Source: Deinococcus radiopugnans ATCC 19172
Lineage (GTDB): Bacteria > Deinococcota > Deinococci > Deinococcales > Deinococcaceae
Direction: 5' to 3'
Assembly (NCBI RefSeq): GCF_006335125.1
Contig: NZ_VDMO01000026.1
Span: 1-50,902 of the forward strand
Length of the DNA stretch: 50,902 bases
The notes under the pieces were generated by a model. It did no database searches, had not been told where the DNA came from, and saw only the letters and a program-made list of their open reading frames with translations. This document shows, in pieces, positions 41,602 through 50,765 of the stretch (position 1 is its first letter; each line of letters opens with the position of its first letter). Both the position numbers and the translations under genes were made by a program.

Positions 41602-42246
41602 TCAGGCCTCGCGCACCCCGGTGACCCAGTAGCGCACGCGCTCGGCGACGTTTTCCATGTGGTCGCCGACGCGCTCCAGACTGCGCCCCACCCGCATCAG
41701 CATCAGCGCCTTGCTGATGTTGCGCGGGTCTTCGAGCATGTAGGTCACCAGTTCACGCTGAATCTGCTCGTACAGGTCGTCGACCTCGTCGTCCATCGTG
41801 ATGGTGGCCTCGGCGCGGGTCACGTCGCGCTCCGCGATGGCCGTGCGCAGGTTCTGACTCATCTCGCCCAGACGGGTCAGCATGCGCGCCAGATTCACGT
41901 ATTTCTTGAGCGCCGGGGCCTGGGCCAGTTCCGCGCCGTCCTCGGCGACGTGCACCACGTAATCGCCCATGCGCTCGATGTCCGACAGGCTTTTCAGGAT
42001 CAGCGCCACCAGCCGCAGGTCACGGGCCACCGGCTGGTGCAGCGCGATGATCCGCAGGCATTCGGCCTCGATGCGGGCCTCCTGGGCGTCCACCTCGCGG
42101 TCCAGGGCGCGGACCTCCGGGAGCCGCTCGGTCTGTTCGTGCAGCAGCACGTCGGCGGCCACCGGCAGCATCTGTTCGACGGTGTTCAGCATGTTCAGGG
42201 CGCCGTTCAGGACGCTTTGCAGGTCATTTTCAAGCACTTCACGCAT
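41602..42246 (-). CDS. phoU: Phosphate signalling protein PhoU
   Basis: This 214-aa protein is two PhoU three-helix repeats with the metal-binding E/DxxxD motifs (SLSDIERMGDYVVHVAE, and SLERVGDHMENVAERV). PhoU links the PstSCAB phosphate transporter to the PhoR kinase and represses signalling when phosphate is plentiful. The ATG at 42246 has AAGGAG upstream. It is the third gene after phoB and phoR on the same strand, a compact signalling unit. No pst transporter genes are in the window. Confidence 0.94.
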   Translation of the reverse strand: MREVLENDLQSVLNGALNMLNTVEQMLPVAADVLLHEQTERLPEVRALDREVDAQEARIEAECLRIIALHQPVARDLRLVALILKSLSDIERMGDYVVHVAEDGAELAQAPALKKYVNLARMLTRLGEMSQNLRTAIAERDVTRAEATITMDDEVDDLYEQIQRELVTYMLEDPRNISKALMLMRVGRSLERVGDHMENVAERVRYWVTGVREA

Positions 42247-42307
42247 GGGGCACTCCTTGGTGGGTTCCGGCAGGTGGGAGGGGCGGGGCGGCGGGTCAGC
42301 CCCTCGT

Positions 42308-43254
42308 CTAGCCCATGCTGCCAACCCCCGGCAGCGTGAAGCAAAAGGCGTTGCGCCCGCCTAAGCGCGCGGCCCAGGCCTGACCGCCCCAGCCCTGCAC
42401 GACGCTGCGGACGATGTACAGCCCCATGCCGCTGCCCTGTCCGGTGGCTCCTGCGCCGCGGGTATGGGCCTGAAACAGGCTGTCGCTGTCGGGAATGGGC
42501 AGGCCGTGGTCCAGCACGCAGACCTCGGCCCAGCTGCCGCGCGCGGCGGTCTGAACCTCGATGTCCTGGTCCGGCGGCCCGTATTTCAGGGCATTCTCGA
42601 TCAGGTTCAGCAGCACCTGCAGCAGCTTGTCGGGATCGGCGCGCACCAGATGGTCCGGCCCGAAACTCAGGCGCGAGCCTCGGGCGGTCAACTCGCCTTC
42701 CAGCAGGCGCTCGGCGCGGGCGAACGCCTCGGCCAGCGGCAGCGTGCGGGCGCGGGTGGGGCGGAATCCCACCGCCAGGTCCTCCACCAGCCGCGCCAGG
42801 CGCCCGGTTTCCTGCAGCCCCTGGCGCACGAAGTTCTGCGACAGCTCGCGCGGCATGTCGTACTCCAGCGCCTCCAGCACGCCTCTGAGGGCCGTGACCG
42901 GGGTGCGGAACTCGTGCGAGAGGACGGCGGTGGCCTCGCGCAGTTCGGCCTCGCGGCGGCGGTGGGCGGTGAGGTCCTCCACGATCAGGGCGCAGGCGTC
43001 ACCGTCGCGGGTGGCCGCGCAGCGCAGCGTGCGCCCGCTTACCTCCAGCTCCAGCTCGCCGCCGCGCTCGATCAGGGCCTCCAGGGTGTGCCGCCGCACC
43101 ACCTCCAGCACCGGACGGCCTGCCGCCCGCGCCTGCGACACGCCCCACAGCCGCGAGGCCGCCGCGTTGAGGCGGACCACGGTGCCGCCCTCGCACAGCA
43201 GCACCGCCTGGGGCAGCGCGTCGATCCAGAAATCCGCCGTTCCGCCCGTGGAGT

Positions 43255-43258
<4 letters not shown>
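42308..43258 (-). CDS. phoR: Sensor histidine kinase, PhoR-like, without membrane segments
   Basis: This 316-aa kinase has an N-terminal PAS-like domain (about residues 10-110), the phosphoacceptor His in VLSHEFRTPVTALRG near residue 145, the N box LLNLIENALKYGPP and the G boxes VCVLDHGLPIPDSD and GQGSGMGLYIVR. I see no transmembrane helix, so it is probably cytoplasmic and must sense phosphate through PhoU/Pst or another partner. The GTG at 43258 overlaps the phoB-like stop (GTGA). phoU follows after 61 bp. Confidence 0.85.
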
Positions 43259-43944
<686 letters not shown>

Positions 43945-43967
43945 TGCCCTCCATTCTGAGGGCTCAG

Positions 43968-43989
43968 GTCAGGGGAATGTCAGGGGAAT
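43968..43989 (-). promoter_or_regulatory. Pho-box-like tandem 11-bp direct repeat upstream of phoB
   Basis: GTCAGGGGAAT occurs twice in perfect tandem. On the coding strand of phoB this includes CTGACAT then CTGACCT, 11 bp apart, close to the E. coli Pho box half-sites CTGTCAT spaced 11 bp. It probably binds the PhoB-like regulator. It lies 24-45 bp upstream of the phoB start and about 155 bp upstream of metK. Confidence 0.6.
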
Positions 43990-44144
43990 GGGGCGTATCC
44001 TTCCTTTTTTGCCCCCCTTCCGGTGCGTTACCCTGCTCTTGCCACGCTCCGGGCATGGGGCGGGGCCGTCAGCCGGGCACACAGCGCCATCCCTCTCCAG
44101 GCTGTTCTGTGAGACGCCTCCCCGGCACGTACAGGAGCTGAGAC

Positions 44145-45380
<1,236 letters not shown>

Positions 45381-45408
45381 CCCCCTGACACCCCACCAGA
45401 AAAGAAAT

Positions 45409-45433
45409 AGCCCCCTCCATATGGCAGGGGGCT
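45409..45433 (-). terminator. Hairpin between metK and psuG, terminator for psuG
   Basis: AGCCCCCT and AGGGGGCT pair around CCATATGGC. Reading minus, it is followed by ATTTCTTTTCT, so it suits psuG; reading plus, no T run follows, so metK termination is weaker. Confidence 0.7.
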
Positions 45434-45470
45434 GTGTCTGGGCCGATTGATCAGGAACGGTGAGCGGCGC

Positions 45471-46415
45471 TTACGCCTCCAGCCGGGCGTACTCCACGGC
45501 CACCCGCGCGGCCACCGCCGCGTTGTGGCGCACCAGCGCGATGTTGGTGTCCAGACTGCGCCCGCCGGTGATCTCCACGATGCGGCCCAGCAGGTACGGC
45601 GTGGTGTCCTTGCCGGTCAGCCCCAGCGCGTTCATGTCCGCCAAGGCCTGCTCGATCTGCCCGGCCATCTCGTCGGCAGGAATCTCGTCCGCCTCGGGAA
45701 TGGGGTTGGCGAGCATCACGCCGCCGCCCAGACCCAGGGTCCACTTGGCGTGCAGCACGCGGGCGGCCTCGGCCTCGTTCGCCACGCTCAGCGGCGAGGC
45801 AAACCCGATGCGGCGCGAGTAGAAGGCGGGGAATTCCTCGCTGCCCAGCGTGATGGCGGGCACGCCCTGGGTTTCGAGCACCTCCAGCGTCAGGCCGATG
45901 TCCAGAATGCTCTTGACCCCGGCGCTGACCACGCAGACCTCGGTGCGGGCCAGTTCCAGCAGATCGGCGCTGATGTCCATCGTCTGGCCCGCGCCCCGGT
46001 GGACGCCGCCGGTGCCCCCCGTGGCAAACACGCGGATGCCGGCCAGCGAGGCGATCCGCATGGTGGAGGCCACCGTTGTCGCGCCGTTCTGTTCCAGCGC
46101 CACCGTCACCGGCAGGTCACGGGTGCTGATCTTCTGCACGGTCTTGTCGGTGGCCAGCGTTTCCAGCTCGTCGGGACTCAGGCCCACTTTCAGGCGGCCG
46201 CCCAGCACGGCAATCGTGGCGGGCGTCGCGCCGTTGTCGCGCACGATCTGCTCTACCTCGCGCGCCATGTCCACGTTCTGCGGGTAGGGCATGCCGTGAC
46301 TGATGATGGTGCTTTCCAGCGCCACCACCGGTCCCCCGGCCTGGAGCGCGGCGGCGACTTCAGGGGTCAGGTCCATTAAAGCGGCGACTTCAGGGCGAAT
46401 TCCTGGGAGGTTCAT
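45471..46415 (-). CDS. psuG: Pseudouridine-5'-phosphate glycosidase
   Basis: This 314-aa enzyme splits pseudouridine 5'-phosphate into uracil and ribose 5-phosphate. Family motifs are VVALESTIISHGMPYPQN with the catalytic Glu, and GGTGGVHRGAGQTMDISADL. AGGGTA at 46423-46428 (TACCCT on the coding strand) lies 7 nt before the ATG, so it probably has its own leaderless promoter. Its usual partner psuK is 1.8 kb upstream, separated by a MITE and a peroxidase gene. Confidence 0.94.
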   Translation of the reverse strand: MNLPGIRPEVAALMDLTPEVAAALQAGGPVVALESTIISHGMPYPQNVDMAREVEQIVRDNGATPATIAVLGGRLKVGLSPDELETLATDKTVQKISTRDLPVTVALEQNGATTVASTMRIASLAGIRVFATGGTGGVHRGAGQTMDISADLLELARTEVCVVSAGVKSILDIGLTLEVLETQGVPAITLGSEEFPAFYSRRIGFASPLSVANEAEAARVLHAKWTLGLGGGVMLANPIPEADEIPADEMAGQIEQALADMNALGLTGKDTTPYLLGRIVEITGGRSLDTNIALVRHNAAVAARVAVEYARLEA

Positions 46416-46460
46416 GTCCCCCAGGGTACGCGAGGAGGCAGGCTGCCGCCCCAGGTGTTA

Positions 46461-46594
46461 TACGGATTCCGTTTGTTTCGTGTAGGAACCGGGAGAGCGC
46501 CGGTTCCTACACTCCACGTCCGGAACCCATTTTTCTCTTTCTCGCTCCGCTCGGATTTCCAGGTGTTTCCAACACCTTTCAATCGGAGTCCGTA
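46461..46594 (+). mobile_element. 134-bp MITE, copy 2, with TTA target duplication in a stop codon
   Basis: Ends TACGGATTCCG and CGGAGTCCGTA, flanked by TTA at 46458-46460 and 46595-46597. The right TTA is the reverse of the TAA stop of the peroxidase gene. The internal hairpin arms GTGTAGGAACCGG and CCGGTTCCTACAC are fully complementary although two positions differ from the other copies, so the changes are paired. A second small hairpin (GGTGTT/AACACC) is present with one changed base in the loop. Confidence 0.85.
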
Positions 46595-48091
46595 TTAGAA
46601 CTCCACCACCACACCAGCGAAGCTGAGCAGATCGGTGATGCCGAAGTCGCCGTTCTGGCCGAAGATGGGGGCCCACTCGGGGTCCAGGGCCAGGTACGAG
46701 GTGTGATCGCCTTCCAGCACACCCACGAAGACCTCGGTGACGATGCGCGCGCCCACCGCGCCCAGGCGCTTGCCGCCTTGCTGCACGTCCGCCTCGCGCA
46801 GGATGTAGTACCACAGCGGCGTCCGGGCCTCCAGATGCAGGTCTTTCAGATCGTCCAGATCTGCGGCAAGCAGTTCGTCCAGCTTCATGGCGCGGGCCAC
46901 CCGCTGCCCCGAGGGCACGCTGAAGGTGAGCTGTCGCAGCAGGTTGCGCTGGGCCAGCGAGGCCACGTCGCCCGCACCGAAGCCGGGCAGCGCGAACAGC
47001 ACGCTGGACAGCCTGGTATCGATCTTCTTGTTGGGCTTGACCCGCCCGTCGCCAAAGTCGAAGAAGGTCTGCCAGTCCACGAAACGCCGGGGCGCCCGGT
47101 GTTCGCCGCGCAGATCGTCCGGGTCCAGGCTGGGCGGCAGACTGGCATCCAGGATCAGCCCGACGAACTGTCCGGCGTCGTCCGCGCCGAAGTTGGCACG
47201 GTAGCTGGGGCGCACCTGCGAATGCCCGAAACGGTAGGCGGCCACGCTGAACTCCACCGGAATGTACGGCGCGTTGCGCCACTTGTAGAACTTGCGCCCG
47301 CTTTCCAGCACGTCCTGCACCACGCCTGGTCCGCAGGTTTTCGGCAGAAATTCATGCACGATCATCCACTGGTAGTGCCAGCGCACCAGCCGCTGCGCCT
47401 CCATAAAGACCTCGGCGGGGCGGGCAGCGGCGCCCAGTTCGGCGCGCACATGGTCCACCGCCGCGTTGTGGAAGCGCAGCAGGGCCAGGTGAAGCTGCGA
47501 CACGATCAGGTTCTCGTCGTTGCGCGGGTCGCCGGTCAGGGCCACGCCCTGGCGGTTGCGCGGCAGATCGTGGCGGGTCACGCCGCCGCGCGACACGGCC
47601 TCACAGCCGTCAATCGCCTCGGTCAGCAGTTTGATACCCCGGTCAAAGGGATCGGCGGGCTGCTGATCGTACAGGTGGGGCGTCGCGCCCGGTCCGCTGC
47701 CGTACACGCTGTCCAGTTCCAGCGCGGGCGTGCGGAAGTTGGAAATCGCTTCCGGGTCCACCTGCCGCTCCAGGCTGGAGGTCGGGTCGAAGGTCAGGTC
47801 ATGGTCCAGAAACTGTCCCAGGAAGGTCATGCCCGCCGACAGGTCCGGGTTGTTGGGATTGTTCACGCTGCGCGCCGGATCGCTGAGCAGCGCCACGGGG
47901 TCGCTGAGGTCGTCGCCCGCGTCCATCCGCCCGCCGGGTTGCCCCAGTTCCATCAATGCGGCGCGCAGCGTGGGCGTGTCCAGCCCGATGGGCGGCAGCG
48001 TCGGAAACAGCCGCCCGAACTTGCCCTGTTCGTAGGCCACACTGCGCGGCGGATTTTCCCCACCCATCGGATAATGCCCGTGTCTGGTCAT
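46595..48091 (-). CDS. Animal-type haem peroxidase
   Basis: This 498-aa protein belongs to the peroxidase-cyclooxygenase (animal haem peroxidase) superfamily. The distal His and Ca-binding Asp lie in GMTFLGQFLDHDLTFDP (residues about 89-105) and the proximal His in RWHYQWMIVHEFLP near 210. DENLIVSQLHLALLRFHN is the conserved helix between them. It has no signal peptide. The ATG at 48091 has AGGAGG upstream and is chosen over a GTG 22 codons earlier. A related protein is known in D. radiodurans. It lies between psuK and psuG, and its stop codon hosts a MITE. Confidence 0.9.
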   Translation of the reverse strand: MTRHGHYPMGGENPPRSVAYEQGKFGRLFPTLPPIGLDTPTLRAALMELGQPGGRMDAGDDLSDPVALLSDPARSVNNPNNPDLSAGMTFLGQFLDHDLTFDPTSSLERQVDPEAISNFRTPALELDSVYGSGPGATPHLYDQQPADPFDRGIKLLTEAIDGCEAVSRGGVTRHDLPRNRQGVALTGDPRNDENLIVSQLHLALLRFHNAAVDHVRAELGAAARPAEVFMEAQRLVRWHYQWMIVHEFLPKTCGPGVVQDVLESGRKFYKWRNAPYIPVEFSVAAYRFGHSQVRPSYRANFGADDAGQFVGLILDASLPPSLDPDDLRGEHRAPRRFVDWQTFFDFGDGRVKPNKKIDTRLSSVLFALPGFGAGDVASLAQRNLLRQLTFSVPSGQRVARAMKLDELLAADLDDLKDLHLEARTPLWYYILREADVQQGGKRLGAVGARIVTEVFVGVLEGDHTSYLALDPEWAPIFGQNGDFGITDLLSFAGVVVEF

Positions 48092-48197
48092 GCCCCACCC
48101 TCCTGATTGCTGCCCGGCGAACCCCTGCGAGACCGGTTCCCGCACGGGTTGCTGCACCTGGGGTCACCTTAAAGGCGGGGGCGTGATCAGGCCATGA

Positions 48198-49154
48198 TCA
48201 GTAACCTGCCCGCCGCCGCACCGCCGCCCGCGTCAGGTCCGGCACCACCGTCTGATCACTTTCCACGGTCAGGGCCGCCGCCGCGTGGCCTTCACGCGCC
48301 GCGTCCGGCAGCGTCTCCCCGCCCAGCAGCGCCGCCAGGAACGCGGCCAGCGTGGCGTCCCCGGCCCCGGTCACGTCCGCGACCTCCGCGCTCAGGGCGG
48401 GCAGTTCCCACGAGTCATCTGCCGCCGACAGCAGGCTGCCGCGCCCGCCGCGCCGGACCCACACCACCTCCACGCCGCGCCCGTGCAGGGTCAGCGCCGC
48501 CTCCCGGATGGCCGACGCGTTATCCGCCACGTCGGTCCCCACCAGCGCCGAGAGTTCGCTCAGGTTGGGTGTGATGGCCCAGGGCGCGTGTCCAGCCTCC
48601 AGCGCGGGCAGCAGCCGCACCGCCTTGGGCACGCTGACCGGCTCGAAGACCACCCGCGCCCCACCCTCCCCGGTTTGGTGCAAGAGATGCAGGAGCGTGT
48701 CGGGCGGGAGGTTGCCGTCCGCAACGATGTAGTGTGCGCCGCGCAGCAGTTCATCCTGCTCCAGCAACGCTGCTGGTGTCAGGGCGCTCATGATTTCCAT
48801 CGCGGCCACCGCGATCAGCAGTTCGCCGCCCCTGTCCAACACTGCCGTGTAGGTTCCCGTGGCCTGGTCCGCCGCGCGCCGGGTGGGCGACACGTCCACG
48901 CCCGCCTCCGCTGTCTGCCGCAGCAGGCCGTCGCCCAGCGCGTCCGTCCCCACCGCCGAGAGCAGCGCCACGCGCACGCCCAGTCGGGCCAGATTCTCGG
49001 CCACGTTGCGGGCCACGCCGCCGGGAGTCTGCGCGGCGCGGCCCGGATTGCTGGTGCCCGGCACGGCGGGGGCCAGCGTCTGCACCTTGAGGTCCATATT
49101 CGCGCCGCCGACCGCGATGACCTGGGCCGTCTGGGAAGGAGGATGGGCAACCAT
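48198..49154 (-). CDS. psuK: PfkB-family kinase, probable pseudouridine kinase
   Basis: This 318-aa kinase has the N-terminal signature IAVGGANMDLKV and NPGRAAQTPGGVARNVAENL, which is the form seen in pseudouridine kinases, and the catalytic VTGAGDATLAAFLAAL near the C-terminus. It would phosphorylate pseudouridine to the substrate of PsuG. AGTATG at 49161-49166 (CATACT on the coding strand) lies 6 nt before the ATG. It is divergent from minD. The separation from psuG by a peroxidase gene is unusual. Confidence 0.85.
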   Translation of the reverse strand: MVAHPPSQTAQVIAVGGANMDLKVQTLAPAVPGTSNPGRAAQTPGGVARNVAENLARLGVRVALLSAVGTDALGDGLLRQTAEAGVDVSPTRRAADQATGTYTAVLDRGGELLIAVAAMEIMSALTPAALLEQDELLRGAHYIVADGNLPPDTLLHLLHQTGEGGARVVFEPVSVPKAVRLLPALEAGHAPWAITPNLSELSALVGTDVADNASAIREAALTLHGRGVEVVWVRRGGRGSLLSAADDSWELPALSAEVADVTGAGDATLAAFLAALLGGETLPDAAREGHAAAALTVESDQTVVPDLTRAAVRRRAGY

Positions 49155-49226
49155 TTGCCGAGTATGTCAGCCGCCAGCCTTTCCCGCCGCCCGGCACCCC
49201 CGCCCACGCCAAAGCGTCACACGCGC

Positions 49227-49232
49227 TACACT
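49227..49232 (+). promoter_or_regulatory. -10 box TACACT of minD
   Basis: TACACT lies 8 nt before the minD ATG at 49241, with no ribosome-binding site between. No clear -35 box. Confidence 0.5.
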
Positions 49233-49240
49233 GCCGGGCA

Positions 49241-50041
49241 ATGGATGCCAAGGTAATTGTGGTCACGTCGGGCAAGGGTGGCGTGGGAAAAACCACGACC
49301 ACCGCGAATATCGGAGCGGCGCTGGCCAAGCTCGGCGAGAAGGTTGTGGTGATCGACGTGGACGTGGGCCTGCGAAACCTGGACGTGGTGATGGGTCTGG
49401 AATCGCGGGTGGTGTTTGACCTGATCGACGTGCTGGAGGGCAAGTGCCGCATGAGTCAGGCCCTGATTCGCGACAAGCGCATCGAGAACCTGCACCTGCT
49501 GCCCGCCAGCCAGACCCGCGACAAGGACGCCCTGGACCCCGACGTGTTCCGGGAGGTGGTGCGCGGCCTGATCGAGACCGAGGGCTTTGACCGCGTGCTG
49601 ATCGATTCGCCGGCCGGCATCGAGTCGGGCTTCCGGACGGCCGCCGCCCCGGCCACCGGCGCGTTGGTGGTCGTCAACCCCGAGGTCTCCAGCGTGCGCG
49701 ACGCCGACCGCATCATCGGGCTGCTGGAAGCGCAGCAGATCAACGAGATCCGGCTGGTCATCAACCGCCTGCGGCCCAAGATGGTCGCCAGCGGCAACAT
49801 GCTTTCCGAGGCCGACATTCTGGACATCCTGGGGGTCAAGCCGATCGGCGTGGTGCCCGAGGACGAGGGCATCATCGTGTCCACCAACGTGGGCGAACCC
49901 GCCGTACTGGGCAAGACCCGCGCGGGCGAGGCCTTCATGGCCACCGCCCGCCGCCTGAGAGGTGAAGACGTGCCGTATCCCAAGCCCGATGTGGAAGGCG
50001 GATTCCTGGCCGCCCTGCGCCGCCTGTTCGGGGGGGCCTGA
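49241..50041 (+). CDS. minD: Septum site-determining ATPase MinD
   Basis: This 266-aa ParA-family ATPase binds the membrane with ATP and positions the division site. It has the deviant Walker A GKGGVGKTT at residues 11-19, a switch region DVDVGLRNLDVVMG, LIDSPAGIE (Walker B-like) and a C-terminal amphipathic membrane-targeting helix (FLAALRRLFGG). minE starts 1 bp after its stop, so they are co-expressed. minC, the FtsZ inhibitor that usually accompanies them, is not in the window. Confidence 0.96.
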   Translation: MDAKVIVVTSGKGGVGKTTTTANIGAALAKLGEKVVVIDVDVGLRNLDVVMGLESRVVFDLIDVLEGKCRMSQALIRDKRIENLHLLPASQTRDKDALDPDVFREVVRGLIETEGFDRVLIDSPAGIESGFRTAAAPATGALVVVNPEVSSVRDADRIIGLLEAQQINEIRLVINRLRPKMVASGNMLSEADILDILGVKPIGVVPEDEGIIVSTNVGEPAVLGKTRAGEAFMATARRLRGEDVPYPKPDVEGGFLAALRRLFGGA

Positions 50042-50042
50042 C

Positions 50043-50294
50043 ATGTTTTCCTGGCTCAAGCGTGGGCGCTCCAAAGAAACCCTGAAAGACCGCCTGGAAC
50101 TGGTGCTGGCCTATGACCGCGCCCAGATTCCCCCCGGCAAGGTCGAAGCCCTGAGAAACGACCTGCTGGAAGTGGTGCAACGCTATTTCCCCACCGGCCA
50201 CAGCAGCATCGAGATCGAGCAGCGCGGCGATATGGTGGTGCTGCTGGCGAACATTCCCATTGACGAGAACGCCCAGAGCCGCTCGAACTCCTGA
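50043..50294 (+). CDS. minE: Cell division topological specificity factor MinE
   Basis: This 83-aa protein stimulates MinD ATPase and drives its release from the membrane. It has the N-terminal amphipathic start MFSWLKRGRSKETLKDRL, the MinD-contact helix LVLAYDRAQIPPGKVEALRN and the dimerisation part VVQRYFPTGHSSIEIEQRGD. The length is typical. The ATG follows the minD stop by 1 bp. A GC-rich terminator hairpin follows at 50322. Confidence 0.95.
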   Translation: MFSWLKRGRSKETLKDRLELVLAYDRAQIPPGKVEALRNDLLEVVQRYFPTGHSSIEIEQRGDMVVLLANIPIDENAQSRSNS

Positions 50295-50321
50295 GCGTCT
50301 GAAGACCGCTGCAGACTGCTG

Positions 50322-50361
50322 CAGCCGCGCCGCCGACCTGTCAGGTTTGGCGGCGCGGCTG
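50322..50361 (+). terminator. Terminator after minE
   Basis: CAGCCGCGCCGCC and GGCGGCGCGGCTG form a perfect 13-pair stem around a 14-nt loop that can itself fold (ACCT/AGGT). The following T content is low (TTCTATGG). Confidence 0.65.
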
Positions 50362-50450
50362 TTCTATGGTCTGGCAGCGACTGGTCCGAATCCAAGACGG
50401 GGCAGGGGAGGGGGCGCCCTTTCACGTCAGTCGTGTGTTGCGGTGAATTA

Positions 50451-50584
50451 TACGGATTCCGTTTGTTTCGTGTAGAAATCGGTGCTGTCCCGATTTCTAC
50501 ACTCCACGTCCGGAACCCGTTTTTCTCTTGCTCGCTCTGCTCGGATTTCTAGGTGTTTTCAACACCTTTCAATCGGAGTCCGTA
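50451..50584 (+). mobile_element. 134-bp MITE, copy 3, with TTA target duplication in a stop codon
   Basis: Same ends and length as copies 1 and 2; TTA at 50448-50450 and 50585-50587. The right TTA is the TAA stop of the 56-aa gene. The hairpin arms GTGTAGAAATCGG and CCGATTTCTACAC are perfectly complementary. Its loop (TGCTGTC) is nearly the reverse complement of the copy 1 loop, so this arm is inverted relative to copy 1. The space from 50362 to 50447 holds nothing that I can identify. Confidence 0.85.
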
Positions 50585-50755
50585 TTATTTGTCCGGCAGA
50601 TCGCGGCCCCACACGCTGCCGATCGCTACGCCCAGCGCCACCCCGATCGCGATGCCAGCGCCTGTATTTCTCGTGGCCAGCCCGATGATCAGGCCCAGCG
50701 CAATTCCAACCGCCAGACCTGTGCCCAGAGCGGCGCCCTTGGTCTTGAACCTCAT
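50585..50755 (-). CDS. Small glycine-rich membrane protein, 56 aa
   Basis: The ATG at 50755-50753 opens a 56-aa protein, MRFKTKGAALGTGLAVGIAL at the start and GRDLPDK at the end. Two Gly/Ala/Ile-rich hydrophobic stretches (GTGLAVGIALGLIIGLA and AGIAIGVALGVAIGSVW) resemble glycine-zipper membrane proteins. The basic N-terminus and acidic end suggest orientation across the membrane. TAAGGT on the coding strand lies 6 nt before the ATG, overlapping the tip of the IS-like element at 50766. The stop codon is also the target copy of MITE 3. Function unknown. Confidence 0.65.
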   Translation of the reverse strand: MRFKTKGAALGTGLAVGIALGLIIGLATRNTGAGIAIGVALGVAIGSVWGRDLPDK

Positions 50756-50765
50756 GTCCTGACCT

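Noticed and set aside
43990..44144. SAM riboswitch in the metK leader
   Set aside because: I looked for the conserved SAM-I and similar core motifs and saw none; the leader has only the Pho-box-like repeat and a ribosome site.
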